A stretch of 64,000 nt of DNA. It comes from an uncultured Coprococcus sp. Its GTDB lineage: Bacteria > Bacillota > Clostridia > Lachnospirales > Lachnospiraceae. Shown piece after piece: positions 42,668 through 51,307 of the stretch. A model generated the notes under the pieces. That model searched no databases. It had not been told where the DNA came from and saw nothing but the letters and a program-made list of their open reading frames with translations. The position numbers were made by a program, and so were the translations under genes. The stretch is from assembly GCA_934277375.1 (NCBI GenBank), contig CAKQTZ010000001.1, positions 62,001 to 126,000 on the forward strand, written 5' to 3'. The stretch's first letter is position 1; every line of letters begins with the position of its first letter.

Positions 42668-43504
42668 CTATCCTATCTGGTTTCTGAACTGATCCTTCAG
42701 TGAACTGAGTATGGAATTCATCCTTCTGTCGTAGTCCTCTATATCTCCGTTCATTCTGTTATATACAGCTTTCTGTACTTTGTTGTATATCGACATCTCA
42801 TGAACATCTTCTTTGGAATCAGCTATCTCATTTACCAAATCATCGAGGAAGCCCGCAGGCATCCCCCGCTTTCTTATCTCCCTCTGCAGCGTTGCCGTGT
42901 CCACCGTAACAGCCATAACGCAGAAATATTCTATAAGAGATTCATTGTTTTTATTCAGTGAAAATGCTCTGATAAAGCATTCCTTAGCTTCTTCCATCTG
43001 CAGATTGCCTGCCAGAGCCACGCCCTTATTGTGGTATATATTTCCCAGGAACTCATCGAACTCATCGTGCGATTCCTTGTATTCTATAATATCATCGTAT
43101 ATGGCATCAGCCTTTATATAATGCTTGTACATCATATAACTGTCAGCCCGCTTCTTATCCAGCTCATATGGTTTAAGTGTTCTGATCCTCTTACACTCAT
43201 CCATGAATACTTTGACTTCGTCCTTGCTATAGAACTCTCCATATGTCAGGATCTCAACCATGATGTCCTGTATATATGCATTCTTTCCGTTAAGAGTGTC
43301 TATCTTATCCGCCAGGTCTTCCATATCAACAGCCTCTCTCAGCCATGATGTAAGTCTGTCTGACAGATCATCGTTACCGATCAGGACCATATTGTTGAAT
43401 ATGTAGTAACATAATTCTTCATATGAATATACACTGATCTTTGTGTTAAGAAATGTATACGGATTGTCTGCTGTTTTCGTCTTGCAAATAATAATTCCAC
43501 TCAT
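42668..43504 (-). CDS. Helical repeat (TPR-like) protein of the DUF5716/5717-type unit
   Basis: The protein has 278 residues, with no signal peptide or membrane segment. The middle part (about 110-200) has TPR-like helix pairs (YHNKGVALAGNLQMEEAKECFIRAFSLN). The first 60 residues look like a small N-terminal domain (SGIIICKTKTADNPYTF). It is the last gene of a three-gene unit with the actin/Hsp70-like and the 1188-residue proteins, 50 bp behind the former. TPR proteins often dock onto chaperones, so a cofactor role is plausible but unproven. I do not recognise a named family. Confidence 0.75.
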   Translation of the reverse strand: MSGIIICKTKTADNPYTFLNTKISVYSYEELCYYIFNNMVLIGNDDLSDRLTSWLREAVDMEDLADKIDTLNGKNAYIQDIMVEILTYGEFYSKDEVKVFMDECKRIRTLKPYELDKKRADSYMMYKHYIKADAIYDDIIEYKESHDEFDEFLGNIYHNKGVALAGNLQMEEAKECFIRAFSLNKNNESLIEYFCVMAVTVDTATLQREIRKRGMPAGFLDDLVNEIADSKEDVHEMSIYNKVQKAVYNRMNGDIEDYDRRMNSILSSLKDQFRNQIG

Positions 43505-43554
43505 CTGCGTATCACCTTTTTATATTTACCTCATCAGAATTCACAGTTTTCACA

Positions 43555-45465
43555 TTATTCACCCGGATCAAAATGCTGCCCCCTCAGATACGATGGTATG
43601 CTGAAGGCACTCTGTTCTTCTTCAAAATCGTCTCCCGGCTTCTCTTTCTCATCGTCTTTGCAGCCATCATGTGATTCAGATTCTGCATCCAGTTCATGTC
43701 CATCATCTGTCTCTGCCTGTTCATCTGGTTCATAGATGTCTTCCTCATCTGGATTCTCATCAGCTTCATAATCACCATCCGGCTCCACTTCCTCATCAGC
43801 TTCATAACCACCATCCGGCTCCGGTTTCTCATCATTCTCACAACTGTCATACTCCTCAGAGATCATCTCGGATTCATCCGGTCCCATTTTTTCACTCTGC
43901 TCACCACCTGAGGTCTCATCAACAATATCCCCGGAGGCAACCGGCGAAGCCGTTCCATAATAAACCACCGGCTCTTCCTTGTTCGCATCCACAATCTCGG
44001 CTTCCGGAATATCATCCGCCCCCTGATACGTCTCTGCCACACTTACATCTCCAGAAACATCTGGATCCTCACCCTTCAGTTCCTCAGTATCCCCCATACG
44101 GATTCTGAGTTCCTCAGCTCTGCGGGCCTCCTCAAGTTTCTTTTCATGTTTCTTTCTTATTGCACCTATATCAAATTCTTTCCTATAGATCTTATTGGTA
44201 CTAGGATAGAGACTGCCAAATCCCAGATCTCTTATCACTATGGCTCCTTTATCAGCTCCGTAATACTCCACCTCTATGGAAAGCTTTGTTGTCTTCTTAG
44301 GTCTGGCTGGAAGTCCGTATATCTCTATGGTCTCCCGCCACTCCTGCTCAGTTATGATATCCTGATATACTATCTGTATTCTCCGCGTATCATCCAGAAA
44401 TACCTCTATTCCGCCTCTCGTGTTGAACCATTCCAGGCCGCCATATACTATCGGCCAGAATGTATTTTTTCCGTCCATCAGATTTATTCCGATATTTGTC
44501 TTGACAGTCTGTTCTGTATCAATGAAATATCTGCTGAGCGATTCTGTGTACACTCCTCCCAGTGATCTGTAACATGCGCCTTTAGTATATATATTCTGCC
44601 CTACGAAAACTCTTCGCCCCTGACATAATATCTTTGCAGACTGCTTCATCCAGTTGTCCACAAATCCAACGCCTGTGAGAAACACCGATGACAAAAATAT
44701 CTGTGACATACATTCCCTGACGACATCAGCAAATGCTTCATCCATATCCTCGTGATATCTGCCAAATCTCTTCAGATTGATCCTGTCGTGATAGCTCTGA
44801 TGTTCAACAGTCACTATAAGCGGATATTTTCTTGTCATGTCGATCCTGTAGAAATCAAGCCCATCCCTGCCAAAATCGAAAAGACCTACGCTGTTATTTC
44901 TAAGTGGCTCCGGCTGTGCAAATATATAACACAGGCAGCTGTCAAGATGACTTACTATATTGAACTGCTCTCTTGTCAGTCTGAGTGCCGAGCGAAGATT
45001 TCTCACCGCATCAATGATCCTTGGATCTGTATCCGCCACTGTAACCGTAAGCTTCTTTATCACAAATCCATCAAACTGATCGGTGAACTGCTTTATATGC
45101 AACACCATCATCTTTACAAGAAGTTCTCCAGCCTTATAGGTTTTTCCGGCGACTTCCAGAGTCTCATGCCTCTGAGTCCTCTCATATAGCTGATCCACAA
45201 TGGTGCCGTTCTCCTCGAATCTGTACGCCGATGCCTTTGCCCCTGCGCACCATCCAGACAGATCTATAAACCTGTAGCATTCATTCTGGGTCTCGCTCAT
45301 TCTCTTGTGATAAGCACTGTAGAACATGAGATTCGGAAGCATATATGTATCCTTTGCTTCCTTATGATATACCGATTCCGGTTCTCTTGTATCCACATTG
45401 TAAAAACTAAGCTGTGTATATTCAGACCCTAGATCAAGGCCAAGATATAACTGCATATCAGCCAT
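43555..45465 (-). CDS. Actin/Hsp70-like ATPase-fold protein (DUF5716-type) with acidic tail
   Basis: The protein has 636 residues. The N-terminal LYLGLDLGSEYTQLSF fits the phosphate-1 loop of the actin/Hsp70/sugar-kinase fold, and NSVGLFDFGRDGLDFYRI near 195 fits phosphate-2. A linker helix with Lys/Glu/Arg (about 440-465) follows. The end (about 470-620) is a very acidic disordered tail with EPDGGYEADE-like repeats, closing with SYLRGQHFDPGE. From memory it corresponds to DUF5716, usually next to DUF5717 in Lachnospiraceae. Nucleotide binding is inferred from the motifs. AAGGAGG stands 9 bases before ATG, at the edge of a repeat. Function unknown; cytoplasmic. Confidence 0.78.
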   Translation of the reverse strand: MADMQLYLGLDLGSEYTQLSFYNVDTREPESVYHKEAKDTYMLPNLMFYSAYHKRMSETQNECYRFIDLSGWCAGAKASAYRFEENGTIVDQLYERTQRHETLEVAGKTYKAGELLVKMMVLHIKQFTDQFDGFVIKKLTVTVADTDPRIIDAVRNLRSALRLTREQFNIVSHLDSCLCYIFAQPEPLRNNSVGLFDFGRDGLDFYRIDMTRKYPLIVTVEHQSYHDRINLKRFGRYHEDMDEAFADVVRECMSQIFLSSVFLTGVGFVDNWMKQSAKILCQGRRVFVGQNIYTKGACYRSLGGVYTESLSRYFIDTEQTVKTNIGINLMDGKNTFWPIVYGGLEWFNTRGGIEVFLDDTRRIQIVYQDIITEQEWRETIEIYGLPARPKKTTKLSIEVEYYGADKGAIVIRDLGFGSLYPSTNKIYRKEFDIGAIRKKHEKKLEEARRAEELRIRMGDTEELKGEDPDVSGDVSVAETYQGADDIPEAEIVDANKEEPVVYYGTASPVASGDIVDETSGGEQSEKMGPDESEMISEEYDSCENDEKPEPDGGYEADEEVEPDGDYEADENPDEEDIYEPDEQAETDDGHELDAESESHDGCKDDEKEKPGDDFEEEQSAFSIPSYLRGQHFDPGE

Positions 45466-45480
45466 CTTGTATTCCTCCTT

Positions 45481-45580
45481 ATGAAAATAAGTGGAGCAGG
45501 CGCATCTATATGCGCTTACGCGCAGCGCCTGCGTGCTTCTTAAGGATTCCTCCCGCTTATGCGGGCCCCTCCTTATGAAA
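45481..45580. repeat. Diverged copy of the 81-bp repeat family
   Basis: It has the same plan as 39261-39440: a GCGGG/CCCGC hairpin, dyad GCAGGCGC/GCGCCTGC-like arms, and AAGGAGG at both ends. The internal ATG is changed to AAG, so no mini-ORF starts here. It fills the gap between the 1188-residue gene and the actin-like gene and supplies the latter's ribosome site. Confidence 0.8.
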
Positions 45581-45582
45581 AA

Positions 45583-48500
45583 TTACAACAACATCAGGTT
45601 TGCATCGAAGAAATGACTGTCATACAGATATGTGTCCATCGCCTGTATGAGTTCATGGTCATTTCTAGTCTCCTGACTGACTAACATACTGTTTATAAGT
45701 TCAAAACTGCTGCTTCCACTTTTGTGGAATGTCTCGTTCTTCAATATGTCACTCTCGACAACAACAGAAGTTCCAACCACACCATCTATTGAATATATGA
45801 GTGATTCCCCATGGAATACGACAACCTCCTTGACGTATACCCCAGGTATTATCTCGTTCATTCTCTCAGATTTGTAATTTGCCATACTGGCACTTTCCTG
45901 GCCAAAACTGTAGCTTACCCACACCTGTCTGCCGCTCTCTCCCTTGAATATGACATAAGTCTTGAACTTCATATCACCAGGGAGCTTTACAAATGTCTCA
46001 AACTTTCTGAAGAACGGCAATATCTTGCTAAACTCCACAAACTGTCTGACATTTGACTTTATCCATTCCTGCTGTTCTTCGTTGTAGAGTCCGCCCCTGT
46101 TACTGAAATAATACAGCAGTCCCATCCTGGATATCTCATCGCGTATGTTGCCCTTGCTTATCTCCCTGTACAGATCCTCCATTATGAATGATGGAATCTT
46201 CTGGTCTCTGATAAAATACTGGTGTGCACAATATCTGAGGAACGCCTTGACAACCATTCCTCTGCTTCTTCCCCTGTAATACACCTCGAATATATCATAG
46301 ATGGACTCTATATATCCATCCGTGAACATCATCTGCGCCAGTATATTCTCAGACAGCATATCTATGTTTCTATAGTTAGAATTTACCGCTTTGAACAGGT
46401 TGGACATCTCCTCCAGCGATCCATTATAATTACTTATGAGGTACGACAATATCTTCTGTCCTGCATAACCCCTTCTATATATGTATACACATATAGATAT
46501 GAGGAGCCTGCTCTCGTCATATCTCTTATCATCTATTCCAAATTCTGCTATCTTGATAAGTTCATCTATATCTACATCCACATATCCAAATCTGTACATT
46601 CCATCAAATGCATTCTCATACATATCAAGCACAATATAATACGTGTTTATCCTTGACGCATACGCAGGATCCACATAATCCAGATCTATCTTCGACAGAT
46701 ATCTTCCAAGTATATCCGCGTCAAAGTTCTCATGATAATATTCAACCATATGAGTCAGAGCTTCCTGTCTGACTCTATAACTCACCTCCGGACATAGCAC
46801 GATATCCCTGGCAAGATTTATCTCCTTAGCATCCCTGTGGGTAAATATATCTATATCATTATAAAGGAATAACAGATATCTATAATCCCTTGGGCTATAC
46901 TCCTGGCAGATGTCAAGATAGCTTCTCTCATCAACTATCCGTTCCATCCTGTACGGCACGGTGCTGACATATCTGCCTCCATTATCATCCAGAAGTGTGA
47001 CGATGGCTGACGGTGATATTATCTCAACATACGCCTCGCCGTTCTCAACCGGAACTTTTACCTCACCGCCCAGTTCACTGTGAGACACCAGTATATAGGT
47101 TATGTTCTCATTGTCACACACAAACTTTCTCTTGAAGATTATGTTTATCAGCTTGGTTGCAAACTCTGGTTTCACAGTCTCTGGATCAAGGAATTCATCA
47201 TATATGACGGTCAGATCATCGCTGACCCTGCCCTCAAGTATCATTTTCTCCATAAACCGCTCTATGACCGGTTCAAAATCCATAAACACGGATCTCTGGT
47301 TTTCCTTGTTCATTATGACATTCGCATATATATATCCAAGCTCCTCATCTGTGAGCACATTCTTATAACTGAAATATCTGAGTATAGCCTCAGGTATTTC
47401 TTCATAATGTTTTCTGTCCATGCTCCGTATAAAGCATTCATTCAAGCCCACATACTTCAGGTCCTTCTCGGACGCATCACGGTAATATCTGTGATACTGT
47501 GTATCATACATCTTATTTCTTATCAGAATACCGCATATGGCATCAAGTGTTGTCCTGTCATGACGTCTGTCATATATCTGTTCAAGCATTTTAAATGCGT
47601 GTCCATCAAACTCTCTCTGTCTTGAAGCCGTCTTGACAAACTCTACTATCACATCCTCAGATACAAATTCATTTCTCATGCCCCATCTGAGAGCCGCTAT
47701 CTCAAGTGGTGCTATCTTCTTCATCATCAGAGGCTGCTTATTGAACATATCACATATTTCAAAATAAATTACAGGACTGTTGACGCCCTCATTGAACAGT
47801 TTCTGTATATCCTCATAGAGAACCCATTTGTCCTCAGTATAATTGACATCCACAAACAACAGGATCCAGAAGTAAAACAGCCTGTTCCCGCCTCCGGTCT
47901 CAAACTTCTCACGAACCATCCGGGCGGTTCTGTCTATGAGGAACTTCTCTCTCCGGAGAAGAGATTTCAGATAACTCAGATAACACTTCTCCATGTCGTC
48001 CATGCTGGTGAAGTTGGCATCTGCATCTATCCTCAGAAATTCCTGCTCAACAAATTCCGTGTGTCCCTCAAGTATCTGCATGTGGAGCAGTCCCAGTCTG
48101 TACATACCATATTCCGGTCTGTACTTAATAAGCGTATTCAGCGCATCCCTGGTCGCACTTATATACTGATTCAGTTCTATCTTATCTGTCCTGAATTCTA
48201 TATATGCACGGATCAGTGCTTCCTCAGCTCTCTTTATTGTGAACCTGGTCTGTCTGCTCTTCGGTGTCATCTTGACAACCTCCGGTTTTCTTATGCTGAC
48301 CCTGATCCTCATATTCTGGTATGTATTCCATATATATATGTATCCCGCAGATTCTCCGTCATGTATCTTGTTCGGATCTATCAGAAAACTGAGTTCAAAA
48401 GTGTTGCCGTCAAAGCTGTTCCATTTGAGTGTACTGGTCTCAGGTATAAGGAAATCGCAATCCGATGCTATCTTCGTGTCAGTATAACCCCATGTATTCT

Positions 48501-49149
48501 TGGTTATCGTTACCGATGCCCGGACAAGCTCCGAAGGCATCTCTACAAGCAGATCGTCCTGAGCCACTGATAACGTAAGCGATCTCTTCTTGTGCGTATA
48601 GACAAGGAATTCCTCCATGGCCTGACCTATGGAAAGTGACAATCCAAGCGTATCATACACTCTCTGAAGCTTCTCATCCCGTCCTATAAAAGTCCGCACG
48701 AAATCCTCACTGCCAAATATCCTGATCGCATCCTCCCAGTTTTCCTCCGCATATGAAGCAAACTGAAACAGATCTTCAAGTTTTCTGTCTTCTACCTGAA
48801 TATATGGAGCCACTATAGATATGTGATATGGTACTAAAAATTCACCGCCATCAGTGATTATATTGATATGTCCTTTGAATGATTTGCCCTGTTCCAGACC
48901 TCTCGCATCAAAAGAATAATGCACCTTATTCTTCTTACCTACAAATGTATGGCTCTTGAAGTCAAATATATACCGGCTGTCGTACACCATCAGTTTAACT
49001 GGACAGGAATTAGATGAATTGACCGTAAACTCTCCTTCATACACGGTTCCCGCTTCGATATTCAATTCTATCTTACTGACTGATATGGCAACCTCAGGTC
49101 TGTCAACCTTGAATTCACCTCGTGCATACTGTTCTACTATTCCCTTCAT
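45583..49149 (-). CDS. Large solenoid-like protein (DUF5717-type), 1188 residues
   Basis: The start is ATG 49149 with AGGAG upstream; a frame start at 49173 lies before that site. Residues about 10-130 form an Ig-like beta domain (SKIELNIEAGTVYEGEFTVN, SFKGHINIITDGGEFLVPYHI). A long helical solenoid with many Tyr- and Leu-rich repeats fills the middle, and another beta domain lies near 1040-1140. There is no signal peptide or membrane segment, so it is cytoplasmic. From memory it matches DUF5717, whose role is unknown. First gene of the three-gene unit. Large size and a chaperone-like partner suggest a scaffold or client-binding platform. Confidence 0.78.
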   Translation of the reverse strand: MKGIVEQYARGEFKVDRPEVAISVSKIELNIEAGTVYEGEFTVNSSNSCPVKLMVYDSRYIFDFKSHTFVGKKNKVHYSFDARGLEQGKSFKGHINIITDGGEFLVPYHISIVAPYIQVEDRKLEDLFQFASYAEENWEDAIRIFGSEDFVRTFIGRDEKLQRVYDTLGLSLSIGQAMEEFLVYTHKKRSLTLSVAQDDLLVEMPSELVRASVTITKNTWGYTDTKIASDCDFLIPETSTLKWNSFDGNTFELSFLIDPNKIHDGESAGYIYIWNTYQNMRIRVSIRKPEVVKMTPKSRQTRFTIKRAEEALIRAYIEFRTDKIELNQYISATRDALNTLIKYRPEYGMYRLGLLHMQILEGHTEFVEQEFLRIDADANFTSMDDMEKCYLSYLKSLLRREKFLIDRTARMVREKFETGGGNRLFYFWILLFVDVNYTEDKWVLYEDIQKLFNEGVNSPVIYFEICDMFNKQPLMMKKIAPLEIAALRWGMRNEFVSEDVIVEFVKTASRQREFDGHAFKMLEQIYDRRHDRTTLDAICGILIRNKMYDTQYHRYYRDASEKDLKYVGLNECFIRSMDRKHYEEIPEAILRYFSYKNVLTDEELGYIYANVIMNKENQRSVFMDFEPVIERFMEKMILEGRVSDDLTVIYDEFLDPETVKPEFATKLINIIFKRKFVCDNENITYILVSHSELGGEVKVPVENGEAYVEIISPSAIVTLLDDNGGRYVSTVPYRMERIVDERSYLDICQEYSPRDYRYLLFLYNDIDIFTHRDAKEINLARDIVLCPEVSYRVRQEALTHMVEYYHENFDADILGRYLSKIDLDYVDPAYASRINTYYIVLDMYENAFDGMYRFGYVDVDIDELIKIAEFGIDDKRYDESRLLISICVYIYRRGYAGQKILSYLISNYNGSLEEMSNLFKAVNSNYRNIDMLSENILAQMMFTDGYIESIYDIFEVYYRGRSRGMVVKAFLRYCAHQYFIRDQKIPSFIMEDLYREISKGNIRDEISRMGLLYYFSNRGGLYNEEQQEWIKSNVRQFVEFSKILPFFRKFETFVKLPGDMKFKTYVIFKGESGRQVWVSYSFGQESASMANYKSERMNEIIPGVYVKEVVVFHGESLIYSIDGVVGTSVVVESDILKNETFHKSGSSSFELINSMLVSQETRNDHELIQAMDTYLYDSHFFDANLMLL

Positions 49150-49272
49150 TCCCTGGTCTCCTGTATATACCACACATCCGCGGTCTTATATTTTATAAAT
49201 CGTTATATCTGTTTCTTCTTTTTGGCAATTTTCACTTATAGTGGTTGTATTTGCCGCTTCCAATCGTTATAA

Positions 49273-49303
49273 TTGACAAAAAGACATATATTCAGATTAT
49301 AAC
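49273..49303 (+). promoter_or_regulatory. Promoter of the aminotransferase gene
   Basis: Perfect TTGACA (49273-49278), then TTATAA or TATAAC (49297-49303) at 18-19 bases. The transcript start near 49310 rules out translation from an ATG at 49310. Confidence 0.65.
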
Positions 49304-49372
49304 AAAATATTGTCGTTTTTTAAACAAAATATACAGAAAAATAACTTAAAACGACTGAAAAGGGGTTTTCAC

Positions 49373-50443
49373 ATGAAAAAAGGGGTAATAAATCTTAATA
49401 CAGATAATCTCATTGGCCAGGTCGAGACAGTCCGTGCAGATCTCAACATGAATCCTCTCGGAATTCCTGAGTCTGTCACAAGAGCCATAACCGACAACAT
49501 AAATCAACTGTCAGTGTATCCTGATCACACAACAAAAAAACTGAAGGAAGCCATATCTTCCTATTCCGGAGCACCGACAGACGACATTGTGGTGGGAAGC
49601 AGTTCCTATGAATTTGTAAAGATTCTGTGTGAATTCACATCACCTAAGAAGGCTGTCCTCATCACCCCTGGAGCTCAGAACTACGAAAGACTGTTGTCCA
49701 TGAACGGTTGCGATATAACCTACTACAAAGCCTCCGAGGAAGATGATTTTAACGTTGATATTGCTGATTTTATATCAAAACTGTCCGAGGACATTGATAT
49801 AATATTTATATCCAATCCCAACGGCACCACATCCCAGATAATAGATTCCGAATCCATGGAATTTATCGCCAAGATATGCGATGGCAACGGCATCACTCTG
49901 GTTGTAGATGAAGAATATATGGACTTTGTGGATGATATCACAGGTAATTCAGCCATCTCACTGACATCTGTCTATGAAAATGTTATCGTTCTCAGGAACA
50001 CCACCAAATTCTTTGCGGTTCCAGGCCTAAGGCTTGCATATATGGTCACATCCAATCCTGTTCTCAAGAAAACTCTGGAGATCACAGGGCTTCCATTTGC
50101 CATAAGCAAACTTGCTGAGGCCGCCGGAACAGCCATGTTCAATGACGAGAAGTACATTGCAGATTCAAGAGAGCTTATCCGTACAGAACGGAGCCTCGTC
50201 TATTCGGCGCTGTCAACTCACAAGTCTATCAAACTATACAAGCCTTATGCCAACTTTATTCTGGTAAAACTGGAAAAAGGCGATATATCAGCAGGTGATG
50301 TTGTGGAGCACTGTCTCCCCAAAGGACTGTACATCAGAAGCTGTGCAGATATAAAGGGGCTTGACAACAAATATATAAGATTCTGCTTCATGAATCCAAA
50401 ACAGGATGACCTGCTTGTAAATACTATACTCGAAATCGTATAA
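49373..50443 (+). CDS. PLP-dependent aminotransferase, HisC/CobD-like
   Basis: The protein has 356 residues from ATG 49373, with AGGGG upstream. A longer frame from 49310 would begin at the transcription start. Fold type I features: NPNGT at 148-152, Asp179 for the pyridine nitrogen, and Lys212 in RNTTKFFAVPGLRLAY, which holds PLP. The sequence resembles histidinol-phosphate aminotransferase and threonine-phosphate decarboxylase. No histidine or cobalamin gene is nearby, so the substrate is unknown. It is 51 bp upstream of a phosphoribosyltransferase-like gene in what looks like a two-gene operon. Confidence 0.85.
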   Translation: MKKGVINLNTDNLIGQVETVRADLNMNPLGIPESVTRAITDNINQLSVYPDHTTKKLKEAISSYSGAPTDDIVVGSSSYEFVKILCEFTSPKKAVLITPGAQNYERLLSMNGCDITYYKASEEDDFNVDIADFISKLSEDIDIIFISNPNGTTSQIIDSESMEFIAKICDGNGITLVVDEEYMDFVDDITGNSAISLTSVYENVIVLRNTTKFFAVPGLRLAYMVTSNPVLKKTLEITGLPFAISKLAEAAGTAMFNDEKYIADSRELIRTERSLVYSALSTHKSIKLYKPYANFILVKLEKGDISAGDVVEHCLPKGLYIRSCADIKGLDNKYIRFCFMNPKQDDLLVNTILEIV

Positions 50444-50494
50444 ATCTTTTATAGAACATATATAACATCACATTAAAAAGGAGATCAAACAGCT

Positions 50495-51136
50495 ATGGAA
50501 AACATTACAACCAAGATTACATCATCTTACAACAACGCACTGGATATCAAAGTTGTGGACGGTCATTTTGCCACTAACCATTCACACATCAACAAGTACA
50601 TCGATATGACAACCATTAAGAGCAGAAGAAGAATGGCTCTGGCCGCTGCCAAATCCATGGCCACGGAATATGTGGCAACTACGATCGTTGATACCATAGT
50701 ATGTATGGACGGAACTGAAGTCATCGGCGCTTATCTGGCAAATGCCCTCACCGAGAACGGAATAGTGTCCATGAACCAGCACCAGACTATATACATAATG
50801 ACTCCTGAAGTTCATTCTTCAGGTCAGCTTATATTCCGCGACAATCTTCAGCCTATGATCAAGAACAAGAACGTCCTCCTTCTCCTTGCATCAGCAACGA
50901 CTGGCAAAACCATAAAGCAGAGCATTGAATGCATTGAATACTACGGCGGAACCATCTCTGGAATATCCGCAATCTTCTCAGCTACAGACGAGGTTGCAGG
51001 CCACGAGGTGCACTCACTGTTCTCAAAGAAAGATCTCGATGACTATGCTTCATACGCTGTAGATCAGTGTCCTATGTGCAAGTCAGGTAAGAAGATCGAG
51101 GCTATTGTAAATAGTTATGGATACTCTATGCTGTAA
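50495..51136 (+). CDS. Phosphoribosyltransferase-like protein (PyrE-type fold, altered PRPP loop)
   Basis: The protein has 213 residues. The fold resembles orotate phosphoribosyltransferase (DTIVCMDGTEVIGAYLANAL; NVLLLLASATTGKTIKQSIECIEYYGG). In place of the usual two acidic residues of the PRPP loop (VDDVxTTG) it has LLASATTGKT, so normal catalysis is uncertain. A CPMCKSGKK stretch near the end (Cys192, Cys195) could bind metal. AAGGAG lies 8 bases before ATG. With the aminotransferase it may serve a nucleotide-linked reaction or act as a regulator. Function open. Confidence 0.7.
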   Translation: MENITTKITSSYNNALDIKVVDGHFATNHSHINKYIDMTTIKSRRRMALAAAKSMATEYVATTIVDTIVCMDGTEVIGAYLANALTENGIVSMNQHQTIYIMTPEVHSSGQLIFRDNLQPMIKNKNVLLLLASATTGKTIKQSIECIEYYGGTISGISAIFSATDEVAGHEVHSLFSKKDLDDYASYAVDQCPMCKSGKKIEAIVNSYGYSML

Positions 51137-51228
51137 TTGACAGACTTGCCTTGCAACACACGTAATACCATTCATTCGTTGAAAGCCCTCATAGAGACTG
51201 ATATACTTTGCCCCTTGCCCACATAAAA

Positions 51229-51293
51229 AACGGTTGCCCCGATAGTACATAGTTTTCTATTATTGAAAACTATATACCACCAGGGCAGCCGTT
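51229..51293. terminator. Bidirectional nested terminator between convergent genes
   Basis: The outer arms AACGGTTGCCC/GGGCAGCCGTT (one G-T pair) enclose a perfect inner hairpin ATAGTTTTC/GAAAACTAT. A-rich and T-rich flanks on both sides allow termination of the plus-strand pair and, read the other way, of the polyamine operon. Confidence 0.8.
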
Positions 51294-51307
51294 TATTTTA
51301 TATTATT

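Noticed and set aside
49310..49372. N-terminal extension of the aminotransferase
   Set aside because: The upstream ATG falls at the predicted transcription start. The downstream ATG has a ribosome site and fits family length.
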